Origin: an uncultured Oscillospiraceae bacterium
GTDB lineage: Bacteria; Bacillota; Clostridia; Oscillospirales; Acutalibacteraceae
DNA: 64,000 nucleotides
NCBI GenBank assembly: GCA_900549825.1
Contig: URQB01000005.1
Coordinates: 62,001-126,000, forward strand
Reading direction: 5' to 3'
Under the pieces are notes generated by a model. It was not told the origin of the DNA and ran no database searches. It was given only the letters and a program-made list of their open reading frames with translations. Position numbers and translations under genes: made by a program. Positions 1 through 7,310 of the stretch are shown in pieces (the stretch's first letter is position 1; every line of letters begins with the position of its first letter).

Positions 1-1114
1 TGCGCAGGCGCTCTTCGGCAACCCGGATATCCTGCTGCTGGACGAGCCGACCAACCATCTCGACCTCGCCGCCATCCAGTGGCTGGAGGACTTTCTGCTC
101 GACTTTGAAAACACGGTGATCGTCGTCTCCCACGACCGGCACTTTCTCAACAAGGTCTGCACCCACATCGTCGATATCGATTATGGCAAGCTGACGATGT
201 ATGTCGGCAACTACGACTTCTGGTATGAATACACACAACTGGCCCAGCGCCAGCTGCGCGAGCAGAACAAGAAGGCGGAGGCGAGGAAGAAGGAGTTGCA
301 GGAATTCATCGCCCGCTTCAGCGCGAACGCCTCCAAATCGAAGCAGGCCACCAGCCGCAAAAAGCTACTGGAAAGCCTCGATATCGAATCCATGCCCGTC
401 TCCTCGCGCCGCTATCCATTTGTGGCCTTCAAGCCCGACCGCGAGGTGGGCAACGATCTGCTTACCGTTACGGACCTGACGAAAACGATCGGTGACCGCA
501 AGGTGTTCGACCATGTGAGCTTCACGATCCGCCCGAATGAGAAAGTGGCCTTCGTCGGCTCGGACGCAGTGGCAAAGACGACGCTCTTCAAAATCCTAAC
601 CGGTGAGCTCGAGCCGGACGAGGGAAGCTTCAAATGGGGCGTGACGACGTCGCTCTCCTATTTCCCGAGCGACAATTCCGCATTCTTCGACGGCTGCGAG
701 CTCTCCCTCATTGACTGGCTGCGGCAATTCTCCCGCGAGCAGCTCGAGACGGATATCCGCGGCTGGCTGGGAAGGATGCTCTTCTCCGGCGAGGAGGCGA
801 CGAAAAAGGCGAAGGTGCTCTCCGGCGGCGAGCGCGTGCGCTGCATGCTGTGCAAGATGATGGTTTCCGGCGCGAATGTGTTGATCCTCGACGAGCCGAC
901 GAACCACCTGGACCTCGAAAGCATCACGGCGCTGAATAACGGCCTGATCAGCTTCCCCGGCACGCTGCTCTTCACTTCCCATGATCACCAGTTCGTGCAG
1001 ACGATTGCGGACCGAATCATCGAAATCCTGCCCGACCGTGTGATCGACCGCAGGGAGACGTACGATGAATATCTCGCGTCGCTGGCGGAGGAGGATTTGA
1101 AGAAGCTGCGGTGA
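1..1114 (+). CDS. ABC-F family ATPase, 3' part
   Basis: Soluble twin-ATPase protein of the ABC-F class, whose members act on the ribosome (translation factors or antibiotic target protection). The reading frame is open from base 2, so the 5' end lies outside the window; about 370 residues remain of a usual 530-550. It begins just before Walker B of the first ATPase domain (DEPTNHLD, bases 40-65), followed by the H-loop VVSHDRHF, a charged inter-domain linker rich in K/E/Q (bases 230-400), and the second domain with signature LSGGERVR and Walker B DEPTNHLDLES. Oddity: the second Walker A reads GSDAVAKTT, lacking the two inner glycines but keeping K-T. This resembles an ABC-F subtype with a WGVTT...YFP.DN segment, also present here. 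A strong hairpin terminator follows. Exact substrate or antibiotic is unknown. Confidence 0.93.
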   Translation, partial: AQALFGNPDILLLDEPTNHLDLAAIQWLEDFLLDFENTVIVVSHDRHFLNKVCTHIVDIDYGKLTMYVGNYDFWYEYTQLAQRQLREQNKKAEARKKELQEFIARFSANASKSKQATSRKKLLESLDIESMPVSSRRYPFVAFKPDREVGNDLLTVTDLTKTIGDRKVFDHVSFTIRPNEKVAFVGSDAVAKTTLFKILTGELEPDEGSFKWGVTTSLSYFPSDNSAFFDGCELSLIDWLRQFSREQLETDIRGWLGRMLFSGEEATKKAKVLSGGERVRCMLCKMMVSGANVLILDEPTNHLDLESITALNNGLISFPGTLLFTSHDHQFVQTIADRIIEILPDRVIDRRETYDEYLASLAEEDLKKLR

Positions 1115-1156
1115 AAAGGCTGGCTTCTGAGCAGTTGGAAAATGCATAGGTGATCA

Positions 1157-1210
1157 AACACTCCTGCACATCTCCTTGGTCGGAGATGTGCAGGAGTGTT
1201 GTTTCTTATT
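1157..1210 (+). terminator. Rho-independent terminator after the ABC-F gene
   Basis: A perfect 19-bp inverted repeat (1157-1175 with 1182-1200, 6-base loop) followed by a T-rich stretch (gtttcttattt). It lies 43 bases after the ABC-F stop codon. The minus-strand genes to the right also end facing it, so it may act in both directions. Confidence 0.9.
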
Positions 1211-1227
1211 TGTCTGTTTTCTCTTTT

Positions 1228-1368
1228 TTAATTGCTCCTATGACCGAAAGCAACCATCCATCCGAACGCCATAACAGCAAAGCCAGCAGGTACTAAACCG
1301 CCCTACCAAGCCGCTATCATGCCGACGCTACCCCGAACGATGATTCCAGATAAGTTGGGAAATTGCAT
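1228..1368 (-). pseudogene. Decayed small membrane protein, relative of the next gene
   Basis: An ATG at 1368 with a nearby GGAGA opens a frame of about 46 codons interrupted by one TAG after ...GMIAAW. Beyond the stop the same frame gives a hydrophobic stretch (GGLVPAGFAVMAFGWMVAFG). A shift of one frame near the end yields ...IGAIKKEKTDK, which parallels the ...IVGTVKKEEPSQR tail of the intact neighbour at 1401-1568. I read this as a dead tandem copy of that small membrane protein. The similarity is short, so this is a tentative call. Nothing else is seen between the terminator and 1400. Confidence 0.4.
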
Positions 1369-1400
1369 TTATCTCCACGTTCTGATAACTTTTATCTCCT

Positions 1401-1568
1401 TTACCGTTGGCTTGGTTCCTCCTTCTTAACTGTCCCAACAATCGCTAACAGCAAACCCACAAATAAACAAGCAAGGCCAATCACATAAAGCGCACCAAAA
1501 GGTTCCGGAAAGGACATGCATCCCACACCGGCCAATACAAATGCAATCCCTAATAAAAGTATTTTCAT
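1401..1568 (-). CDS. Small membrane protein (55 aa)
   Basis: Unrecognised protein with two hydrophobic segments (roughly residues 2-20 and 27-46) separated by a Pro/Gly turn, and a charged KKEEPSQR tail; probably an inner-membrane hairpin, or a lipoprotein-like start if the first segment (...LAGVGC) were a lipobox. The ATG at 1568 is chosen because AGGAGA sits eight bases upstream. It starts about 20 bases after the stop of the 1589-2389 gene, so the two are probably co-transcribed. Base composition is clearly A+T-richer than the surrounding housekeeping genes, which suggests transfer. A decayed relative lies just downstream. Confidence 0.6.
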   Translation of the reverse strand: MKILLLGIAFVLAGVGCMSFPEPFGALYVIGLACLFVGLLLAIVGTVKKEEPSQR

Positions 1569-1588
1569 GTTTTCATCTCCTGAATAAA

Positions 1589-2389
1589 TTATTTCGATAT
1601 TGCCCAAAAGTTATCTGCCGCATCAGGAGCTGGGTCGTATGCATAACTCCAACTAATTGAGATAGATGCGCCTCCTCCTCCGGGTGAGAAGCTAAGAGAG
1701 CCGCTCGGAGATACTGTAATGCATTTATGGTAATACCTTCCCACAACCGATTCGCGTGAATTGTTGGTCGTACTTTTCGTCAATGCTACTACCAATAGTC
1801 CAACATGCCTGCTAATCATCATCAAGTTATACCAACTCTTGATATCAATATCTGTTCCGATACCGACATTTGGTTCATAAGCAGTATAGCTCCCGGAAGA
1901 TTCAAAAACGAATAAATTAGGATCCGTATCAGCATACCCTTGATATAAATATCCAAATGTATCCGCCTCCGCTGAAAATCCTCCACTCCACGCCATGGCA
2001 ACTTTATCTGTAAGCGTATGTGCCGGGCAGAATCTCCATTCCCAAGTATACATTAGCAATTTTTTACTGACAGGATTTGAATATGATATATGAATACAAA
2101 CAATTCCACTTTCCCAATTTTGTAAAGATCTCAACACCGCCTTTACTGGTAGCCCCTTTAAGCATTGGATTTCGTCACAGTTTGCCCTTAGATATGTACC
2201 AACTTCCGCCTTGCGCGCAGCCATCGCGGCCTGTTCTGTCCTAACATTTGCCGCAAGCCTGATGGGCTGACCGGGCTCCGCCTGCTCGTTGGAGAGCAGC
2301 ACATTCGCCACTTCCTCTTCATCGTTGAGGAGCTTGTGAAGCTCCGCCCGGCTCTGCTGATCCATGACAACCGGCCAGCTTTTTTCCAT
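1589..2389 (-). CDS. Unknown protein (266 aa), A+T-rich
   Basis: I do not recognise this protein. The first 65 residues are hydrophilic, helical-looking and coded by GC-rich DNA; the remainder (residues 66-266) is coded by visibly A+T-rich DNA, has many aromatic and Ser/Thr/Gly residues, three cysteines and a beta-rich look, as in exported proteins, yet there is no signal peptide. No good ribosome binding site precedes either ATG (2389 or 2365), and the start lies only 11 bases beyond the uxaC stop. The gene may therefore be a truncated or fused remnant whose secretion signal was lost, or be translated by read-through coupling from uxaC. It is followed by the small membrane protein gene. Function unknown. 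Confidence 0.5.
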   Translation of the reverse strand: MEKSWPVVMDQQSRAELHKLLNDEEEVANVLLSNEQAEPGQPIRLAANVRTEQAAMAARKAEVGTYLRANCDEIQCLKGLPVKAVLRSLQNWESGIVCIHISYSNPVSKKLLMYTWEWRFCPAHTLTDKVAMAWSGGFSAEADTFGYLYQGYADTDPNLFVFESSGSYTAYEPNVGIGTDIDIKSWYNLMMISRHVGLLVVALTKSTTNNSRESVVGRYYHKCITVSPSGSLSFSPGGGGASISISWSYAYDPAPDAADNFWAISK

Positions 2390-2400
2390 CTATGCGATAG

Positions 2401-3801
2401 CTAAATTTCGAAATACCGCACCGCATTATTGTAAGAAATATCCCGTACGATCTGAACCAATGCATCCATATCCGCCGGATACCAGCCCGCCTCCACCATA
2501 TCCCCCAGCATGCCGCAGAGGATGCGGCGGAAATACTCGTGCCGCGGGTAGGATAAAAACGAGCGTGAATCCGTCACCATGCCGACAAACCGGCCCAGCA
2601 CGCCCGTATTCGCAAGCGTGCGCAGTTGCTCGCGCATGCCATCGATGTGGTCGTTGAACCACCAGGCGGAGCCGAACTGGATTTTTCCCGGCGCGTCGCT
2701 GTTCTGAAAGTTGCCGAGCATGGTGCTCAGCACGTAATTATCCTTCGGATTCAGTGCAAAAAGAATCGTTTTCGGGAGGTTTCCCTCCACCTCGAGGCTG
2801 TCGAGCAGGCGGGAGAGGTGATAAGCCGCCGCGTCGTCCGCGCAGGAGTCGTAGCCCGTGTCCGGGCCGAGGGCTTTGAACATGCGGGTGTTGTTGTTGC
2901 GCATCGCGCCGATATGGAGCTCCATCCCCCAGCCGAGGCGGGCATACTCGCGCGCCAGCACCTGCAAAAGCGCCGTGCGGTAAGCATCCATCTCCCACTG
3001 GGAGAGCGGCTCGCCTGCCGCGCCCTTTTCAAAAATCTCCTCGAGCTGGGGCTCCGACGCTTCCGCATAGGGGACGCGGGTGAAGGCGTGGTCGCTCGCG
3101 CGGCAGCCGAGGGAATCAAAGAAAGCGATCCGCTTTTTGAGCACATCGCACAGGGCCGCAAAGGAAGTGATCCTCCCGCCCGCCGTCTGCTCCATCGCAG
3201 AGAGCCAGGCAGGGAAGCCGGGCAGCTCAATCCCCAGCGCCTTATCGGGCCGGAAGGCGGGCAGGATGCGGCAGTCGAAGCCCTTCTCCTCTTTCAGAAG
3301 CTGATGATATTCCAGCGAATCAGCCGGATCGTCCGTGGTGCAAAGTGCCGTCACCTTCGACTTTTTAATGAGATTGCGCGGCGTGAAGCCGCCCGCACGG
3401 ATTCTCTCATTCGCACGGTTCCAGATGCTGCCCGCCGTTTTTTCGCTTAGCGTCTCCGCAATGCCGAAATACCGCCGCAGCTCCAGATGCGACCAGTGGT
3501 AGAGCGGGTTGCCGATGCAGGCGGGCATCATGGAGGCATAAGCCTTAAATTTTTCATACCCGCTCGTATCGCCGGTGATATATTGCTCCGCAATGCCAAA
3601 GGAGCGCATGGCGCGCCATTTGTAATGGTCGCCCCCAAGCCACAGGGCCGCGAGATCCTCCGGCTCTTTATCTTCATAAATCTCCTTTGGAGACAGATGG
3701 CAGTGCCAGTCGAAGATCGGCGTGTCCTGTGCGCCCTCCCGAAAGAGCGTGCGCGCGGTCTCTGTATCCAGTAAAAAATCAGCGTCCATAAATGCCTTCA
3801 T
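2401..3801 (-). CDS. uxaC: Uronate (glucuronate) isomerase
   Basis: Cytoplasmic isomerase converting D-glucuronate to D-fructuronate and D-galacturonate to D-tagaturonate, the first step of hexuronate breakdown. Full length at 466 residues (family about 465-475). Metal-site motif DWHCHL is at residues 31-36; the diagnostic blocks GAMRNNNTRM, WWFNDH.DGM and VTDSRSFLSYPRHEYFRR are all present. The ATG at 3801 has AAGGAAG eight bases upstream. A short frame of doubtful reality ends on this ATG (ATGA overlap). No uxuA/uxuB/uxaB genes are visible nearby, so the rest of the pathway must lie elsewhere. Confidence 0.97.
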   Translation of the reverse strand: MKAFMDADFLLDTETARTLFREGAQDTPIFDWHCHLSPKEIYEDKEPEDLAALWLGGDHYKWRAMRSFGIAEQYITGDTSGYEKFKAYASMMPACIGNPLYHWSHLELRRYFGIAETLSEKTAGSIWNRANERIRAGGFTPRNLIKKSKVTALCTTDDPADSLEYHQLLKEEKGFDCRILPAFRPDKALGIELPGFPAWLSAMEQTAGGRITSFAALCDVLKKRIAFFDSLGCRASDHAFTRVPYAEASEPQLEEIFEKGAAGEPLSQWEMDAYRTALLQVLAREYARLGWGMELHIGAMRNNNTRMFKALGPDTGYDSCADDAAAYHLSRLLDSLEVEGNLPKTILFALNPKDNYVLSTMLGNFQNSDAPGKIQFGSAWWFNDHIDGMREQLRTLANTGVLGRFVGMVTDSRSFLSYPRHEYFRRILCGMLGDMVEAGWYPADMDALVQIVRDISYNNAVRYFEI

Positions 3802-3983
3802 ATTGACAGCTTCCTTTCTTCACAAATATTGATCCTGTTATGCCACCCGGGAGACGGCAAGTTCCCGTCAAGCTTGAAATACGCTGGAAAAATCGTAGCC
3901 GCATAGAAATCGAGCAGCAAAAAGCCGGCCGACGCAGATTCGCCCGACACGTCCGGCGCGGTGTAACCAGGCATTTGCAGCAT
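3798..3983 (-). CDS. Possible short leader gene before uxaC
   Basis: A 61-codon frame (ATG at 3983, GAGAGG nine bases upstream) whose TGA overlaps the uxaC ATG in an ATGA arrangement, which would allow translational coupling. The product has no recognisable domain, signal peptide or repeat. It lies on the same transcript as uxaC. It may be an accidental frame in a 5' leader or a remnant of a lost gene; low confidence. Confidence 0.25.
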   Translation of the reverse strand: MLQMPGYTAPDVSGESASAGFLLLDFYAATIFPAYFKLDGNLPSPGWHNRINICEERKLSI

Positions 3984-4060
3984 GGTTTCCCGCCTCTCTT
4001 CCTTCAGATTATAAAAAGACTTTTTTAAAAGGCTTTTTTGCAACCGATATCACGATGTTT

Positions 4061-4076
4061 ATTATAGCATATATGC
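4061..4076 (-). promoter_or_regulatory. Probable uxaC promoter -10 with palindrome
   Basis: Reading on the minus strand, TATAAT (4066-4061) directly follows the perfect palindrome GCATATATGC (4076-4067), about 265 bases upstream of uxaC. No good -35 is visible 17 bases upstream. The palindrome abutting the -10 could be an operator. The rest of 4077-4274 shows no gene I can support. Confidence 0.4.
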
Positions 4077-4267
4077 TCGGTTGGTGTATTTTCTTTTTGA
4101 TATTTTAAATGCGATGCAGAAAACGGCCCGCCGGAAAGGCAGGCCACAAAAAGTCTGAATGAAACATTCCTTGAGCGTGTCGATGATACCCTTTCCATGC
4201 CTTTTGGCTCCAGTATACGACTGCCGGGTGAATATCCGGTGACCGGCCGATGACAATTTCGTCACTC

Positions 4268-4298
4268 AAATAAAAAGAGCCTCCGGCCGGAGGCTCTT
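4268..4298 (-). terminator. Terminator of the DRTGG/hydrogenase-like operon
   Basis: A perfect 12-bp palindromic stem (4298-4287 with 4286-4275) followed on the minus strand by TTTTTATTTG, 14 bases after the stop codon of the DRTGG gene at 4312. Confidence 0.85.
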
Positions 4299-4311
4299 AC
4301 AAGCATTTTCT

Positions 4312-4650
4312 TCAAATCAGCGCGGAAAGCCGGGATGCAAGCCGATAAGCGTTTTCAGCGCCCGCCAGCACGGCGATCCCTTTCTCCTGCGCGCGCGTAC
4401 GCGCGTCCTCATCGAGCGGCGCGTCCTCGCAGAGCACGATGCAGGCCACGTCCGCAAGCATCGCCACCGCAATGGAATTGACGTTCCCCATCACCGTAAC
4501 CCAGGCGTCCCCGCTCTGCGCGCGGGACATCACCCAACTGAGCAGGTCGCCGCAATAGCCACCCGTCACCTCGCGGGAAAGCGCTTCCCCGCCTACCAGG
4601 ATACGCAGGTCAAGGCGCTGCGCAAGCTCTTCTACTGTCATCCTCAGCAC
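4312..4650 (-). CDS. DRTGG-domain protein (second copy)
   Basis: Small cytoplasmic protein (112 aa) of the DRTGG-domain type: an N-terminal helix-turn (TVEELAQRLDLRIL), the family's conserved strand-turn region around residues 20-45 (VGGEALSREVTGGYCGD...WV), then a Rossmann-like stretch ending in ...ARTRAQEKGIAVLAGAENAYRLASRLSALI. DRTGG domains are probable ligand-binding regulatory domains often found next to sensory hydrogenases in Clostridia. The GTG at 4650 is chosen for the GAGGAAAGG just upstream; an ATG three codons later is the alternative. It is the last gene of the four-gene operon and a divergent relative of the first gene (6555-6905). Confidence 0.8.
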   Translation of the reverse strand: MLRMTVEELAQRLDLRILVGGEALSREVTGGYCGDLLSWVMSRAQSGDAWVTVMGNVNSIAVAMLADVACIVLCEDAPLDEDARTRAQEKGIAVLAGAENAYRLASRLSALI

Positions 4651-4668
4651 ATCCTTTCCTCGGATTGA

Positions 4669-5997
4669 TTACTCCTTCGCACCGGTATCCCGATCCGCTC
4701 CGCCTGCTTCCTTTTTCCGGAACGGGGCTGGTATGTAATTCTCAAATTCCGTGGATTTCGCCCGCTTGCTCATGAAGAAAACGCAGTCCTGCTCGCTGGC
4801 CATTCCCCGCACGATATCCTCCGCCAGTGCGCGGCAGGAGGGAGCGCCGCAGGTGCCACAGTCCAGCCCCGGCAGCCGCTCGTGCAGCTCGTTTAGTTCG
4901 TTCATACGCTTCATCGCGTCGATGACGTTATCCGCCAGCTTCAAAACGGAGCTTGCCTCCAGCGGGTGCTGCCAATGCATCTCCTGCGGGATTTCGTCGT
5001 TTTCCAAGTGATTACAGGAAACGGGCAGGTAGCGCCTGAGCCGCTGCAGCCGCGCGCGGGCGACAAAGGGGTTCTCCACCGTCAGCACGCCGCCGACGCA
5101 GCCGCCTGTGCAGGCGTTGAGCTCGATGAAATCGATATCGTTTAATTTTTCGTCCTCCAGCTCCTCGAGCACTTTGATGACGTTCTCCGTGCCGTCCGCC
5201 GCCAGATAGCGGTCGCGCAGCAGCGCCGCGGACTCTCCCCCGCTGCCGGCCCAGCTCACGCCGATAAGCCCGGACTGACGCAGATTCTCCGGCGATTTTA
5301 CCTTATCCATCTGCTGGAACAGGACGGGATAGACGTTTTTGATCGCCACCACGCCGTCCACATTCGATTTTTCCAGCCCCAGCGGCTGCTTGACCGCCGT
5401 ATTCTTTGCCGGGCAGGGCGTCAGGAAAAAGATACCGATCTCAGAAGGGTCGAGCCCCGTCTTCTCCACCGCCTCGATACGGGCAAGCCGGGCAGCCTCC
5501 TCCATGGGGGAATTCAGGTCGAGCAGATGGTCGATCAGCTTCGGAAAGCGCACACGGATCAGCCTGCAAACCGCCGGGCATGCGGAGGAAATCACAGGCT
5601 TTTTGAGCTTCCCGCTCTCCATCAGCAATCGCGTGGCGTCACTGACGAGCTCTGCGCCTCGCGAAACCTCAAACGCGTCGTCAAAGCCCATGGATTTTAA
5701 AGCGGTCAGGACATAGTCGACATCGTCGAGGTTGTTGAACTGGCCGTAAAGCGTCGGCGCCGGCAGAGAGACGCGGTACTTGTAATCCAGAATTTTATTG
5801 AAGGAATCGCACTCCGCATATTTCGCATGGTGCGGGCAAATCCGGATGCATTCGCCGCAGTCGATGCAGCGCTCGGAAATGATGTGCGCCTTCCCGTTGC
5901 GCACGCGAATCGCCTCGGTGGGGCATCGCTTGATACAGTTGGTGCACCCCTCGCACTTCTCCTCATCCAGACGCACCGAATGGAAAAAAGCCTCCAT
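4669..5997 (-). CDS. [FeFe]-hydrogenase-like iron-sulfur protein, probable redox sensor
   Basis: 442 residues. Order: two 4Fe-4S ferredoxin motifs (CEGCTNCIKRCP and CIDCGECIRICP, residues 15-57), the hydrogenase large-subunit C-terminal domain (about 80-370), and a C-terminal 4Fe-4S domain (DCGTCGAPSC, about 390). H-cluster ligand blocks are present: SSACP (L1), TPCPAK (L2), NACTGGC (L3), so the four cubane cysteines and the Lys are kept. The L1 cysteine used for proton transfer in catalytic enzymes is Ala here, as is known for sensory HydS-type proteins. There is no partner NADH or flavin subunit nearby; neighbours are a kinase/anti-sigma-type ATPase and DRTGG proteins. I infer a redox or H2 sensor rather than a bulk hydrogenase. 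Start at 5997 (ATG) is preferred over GTG at 6006 because GAAGAGG is eight bases upstream of it. Confidence 0.88.
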   Translation of the reverse strand: MEAFFHSVRLDEEKCEGCTNCIKRCPTEAIRVRNGKAHIISERCIDCGECIRICPHHAKYAECDSFNKILDYKYRVSLPAPTLYGQFNNLDDVDYVLTALKSMGFDDAFEVSRGAELVSDATRLLMESGKLKKPVISSACPAVCRLIRVRFPKLIDHLLDLNSPMEEAARLARIEAVEKTGLDPSEIGIFFLTPCPAKNTAVKQPLGLEKSNVDGVVAIKNVYPVLFQQMDKVKSPENLRQSGLIGVSWAGSGGESAALLRDRYLAADGTENVIKVLEELEDEKLNDIDFIELNACTGGCVGGVLTVENPFVARARLQRLRRYLPVSCNHLENDEIPQEMHWQHPLEASSVLKLADNVIDAMKRMNELNELHERLPGLDCGTCGAPSCRALAEDIVRGMASEQDCVFFMSKRAKSTEFENYIPAPFRKKEAGGADRDTGAKE

Positions 5998-6062
5998 TGT
6001 CGTCACCTCTTCCCCGCGGGGATTCGCCCGGCGGGCCCTTTCTCACTGCCTGAAAGCGCCGT

Positions 6063-6500
6063 TCAGGCCGACGGCTTATTTTTGGCATACACCTCAAGGC
6101 GCATGGTAGTGCCGACGTCGATTTCCGTCTCGATCACCATTTCGTCCGTATATTTTTTGATATTGGGAAGCCCCATGCCCGCGCCGAATCCCAGGGAACG
6201 GACTTTGTCCGGCGCGGTGGAATAGCCCGCCTTCATGGCAAGCTCCACATCCTTGATGCCCGGCCCGTGGTCCGCGAGCACCATACTGATGCAGTCGGGA
6301 GAAATTTCCACGTTGATCTCCCCGCCGCCGGCGTGGATGACCATATTGATCTCCCCCTCGTACATGGCGATGGAGACATTGCGCACCACGTCCGGATCGA
6401 AGCCGAGCTCCTTGAGTACGTGCTTGACATTGCCGGAAGCCTCCCCTGCACGGGTAAAGTCGTCTCCCGACACCTCATAATGCAGTTTTACGCTGTCCAT
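6063..6500 (-). CDS. Anti-sigma-factor type ATP-binding protein (RsbW/RsbT-like)
   Basis: 145-residue GHKL/HATPase_c domain standing alone. Visible boxes: N-box-like MYEGEINMVIHA (residues 46-57), G1 box DHGPGI (78-83), and a G2-type glycine stretch GFGAGMGLPNIKKYTDE (about 103-119). Such stand-alone domains are serine kinases or anti-sigma/partner-switch proteins (RsbW, RsbT, SpoIIAB). In this operon, between a hydrogenase-like sensor and a DRTGG protein, it probably passes the sensor state on to an unknown partner. The ATG at 6500 has AGAGG touching it and AAAGG further upstream, a poor site, so translation may be coupled or weak. Confidence 0.88.
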   Translation of the reverse strand: MDSVKLHYEVSGDDFTRAGEASGNVKHVLKELGFDPDVVRNVSIAMYEGEINMVIHAGGGEINVEISPDCISMVLADHGPGIKDVELAMKAGYSTAPDKVRSLGFGAGMGLPNIKKYTDEMVIETEIDVGTTMRLEVYAKNKPSA

Positions 6501-6554
6501 CCTCTATGACCATCCTTTTCGCAGTAATCACATACCCCGGGGCGATTCCGCCCA

Positions 6555-6905
6555 TCAGGCACCGCTGCGCCCGCGCAGGCCGTTTGCATAGAGCATTCCG
6601 CAGGAGGTAAACATCTCATATTCCGTGGAGAGCAGCACCATGCCGCGCTCCGCTGCCAGGGCCTTCATATCCTCATCTGGCTGCTTGCCGCGTACGAAAA
6701 CGATGCACTGCATATCCATCATCTCCGCCGTTCGGATCACCTGCGGATTGACAAGGCCCGTGAGCAGGACTGCCTGCTCCTTGACAAAGGCGAGCACATC
6801 GCTCATCATGTCGCTCCCACAGGCGGTGTGCACCTCCCGCTCCAATAAGCTTTCACCGCATAGGACCTGTGCGTCCAAAAGTTCCTTGATTTTTTGCACT
6901 GTCAT
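6555..6905 (-). CDS. DRTGG-domain protein (first gene of operon)
   Basis: 116 residues: helix TVQKIKELLDAQVL, then the DRTGG-like region with HTACGSDMMSDVLAFV and a Rossmann-type C-terminal half (VRGKQPDEDMKALAAERGMVLLSTEYEMF). It parallels the 4312-4650 product in length and layout. GGGAGGGC is seven bases before the ATG. A promoter lies at 6943-6971, so this is the first gene of the operon DRTGG / ATPase / hydrogenase-like / DRTGG. Ligand unknown. Confidence 0.82.
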   Translation of the reverse strand: MTVQKIKELLDAQVLCGESLLEREVHTACGSDMMSDVLAFVKEQAVLLTGLVNPQVIRTAEMMDMQCIVFVRGKQPDEDMKALAAERGMVLLSTEYEMFTSCGMLYANGLRGRSGA

Positions 6906-6942
6906 GGAAAGCCCTCCCGATCAATCGTTTCGTTCTGATTTT

Positions 6943-6971
6943 AGTATACAGGATTCCGCCTGCTTTTTCAA
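6943..6971 (-). promoter_or_regulatory. Promoter of the DRTGG/hydrogenase-like operon
   Basis: Minus-strand TTGAAA (6971-6966), 17-base spacer, TATACT (6948-6943); start of transcription about 30 bases upstream of the first gene. Confidence 0.7.
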
Positions 6972-7085
6972 CCGCTTGCGGACGGTAATAAAACAGCTCA
7001 TGTCTCGCAGGAACCCTGTGAGAGGTTATGCTGGTACGACTGCATTTTTATCGGTTGTTTTGAATCGCGGATCGGGAAATAGGAA

Positions 7086-7217
7086 TGCGCGCAGGCCGCG
7101 CGGGCCCTTCCTTTTCCGTTCGGCCGGAAAGGGAAGTAAAAGGGGCCGTGCAATAACTGTTCTTTTGCACCCTTTTCTAACGAGAGAAAAGGCGTGGCCC
7201 CGCGCGGCCTGCGCGCA
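7086..7217. repeat. Multi-hairpin intergenic element (outer stem plus three hairpins)
   Basis: Outer arms 7086-7106 and 7196-7217 pair over 21 bp with a one-base bulge. Inside them are three further hairpins: 7107-7118/7125-7136 (12 bp, one G-U), 7148-7153/7165-7170 (6 bp) and 7171-7178/7185-7192 (8 bp, perfect). The whole would fold as a four-way junction. It contains no gene and lies in a 405-base gap between two minus-strand genes. It could be a structured RNA, a REP/MITE-like repeat or a relic. The remaining gap (6972-7085) shows nothing I can name. Confidence 0.6.
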
Positions 7218-7251
7218 AGCAATCTGTATGCAGATGGAAACAAAAACAATC

Positions 7252-7290
7252 AAAGCTGCCGGAGCGCAGAAATAGCGCTCCGGCAGCTTT
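7252..7290. terminator. Terminator after the GH13 gene
   Basis: A perfect 16-bp stem (7252-7267 with 7275-7290, 7-base loop), 21 bases beyond the minus-strand GH13 stop. On the minus strand it is followed by a loose T-rich run (GATTGTTTTTGTTT). Confidence 0.85.
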
Positions 7291-7310
7291 CATCTAAACA
7301 ATCACATTTG

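Noticed and set aside
2626..3450. Long open frame on the plus strand opposite uxaC
   Set aside because: It is the GC-rich antisense of a clear uxaC gene, with no domain and no ribosome binding site.
4062..4265. 67-codon minus frame before uxaC promoter
   Set aside because: No ribosome binding site or domain, and it runs into the promoter and palindrome region.
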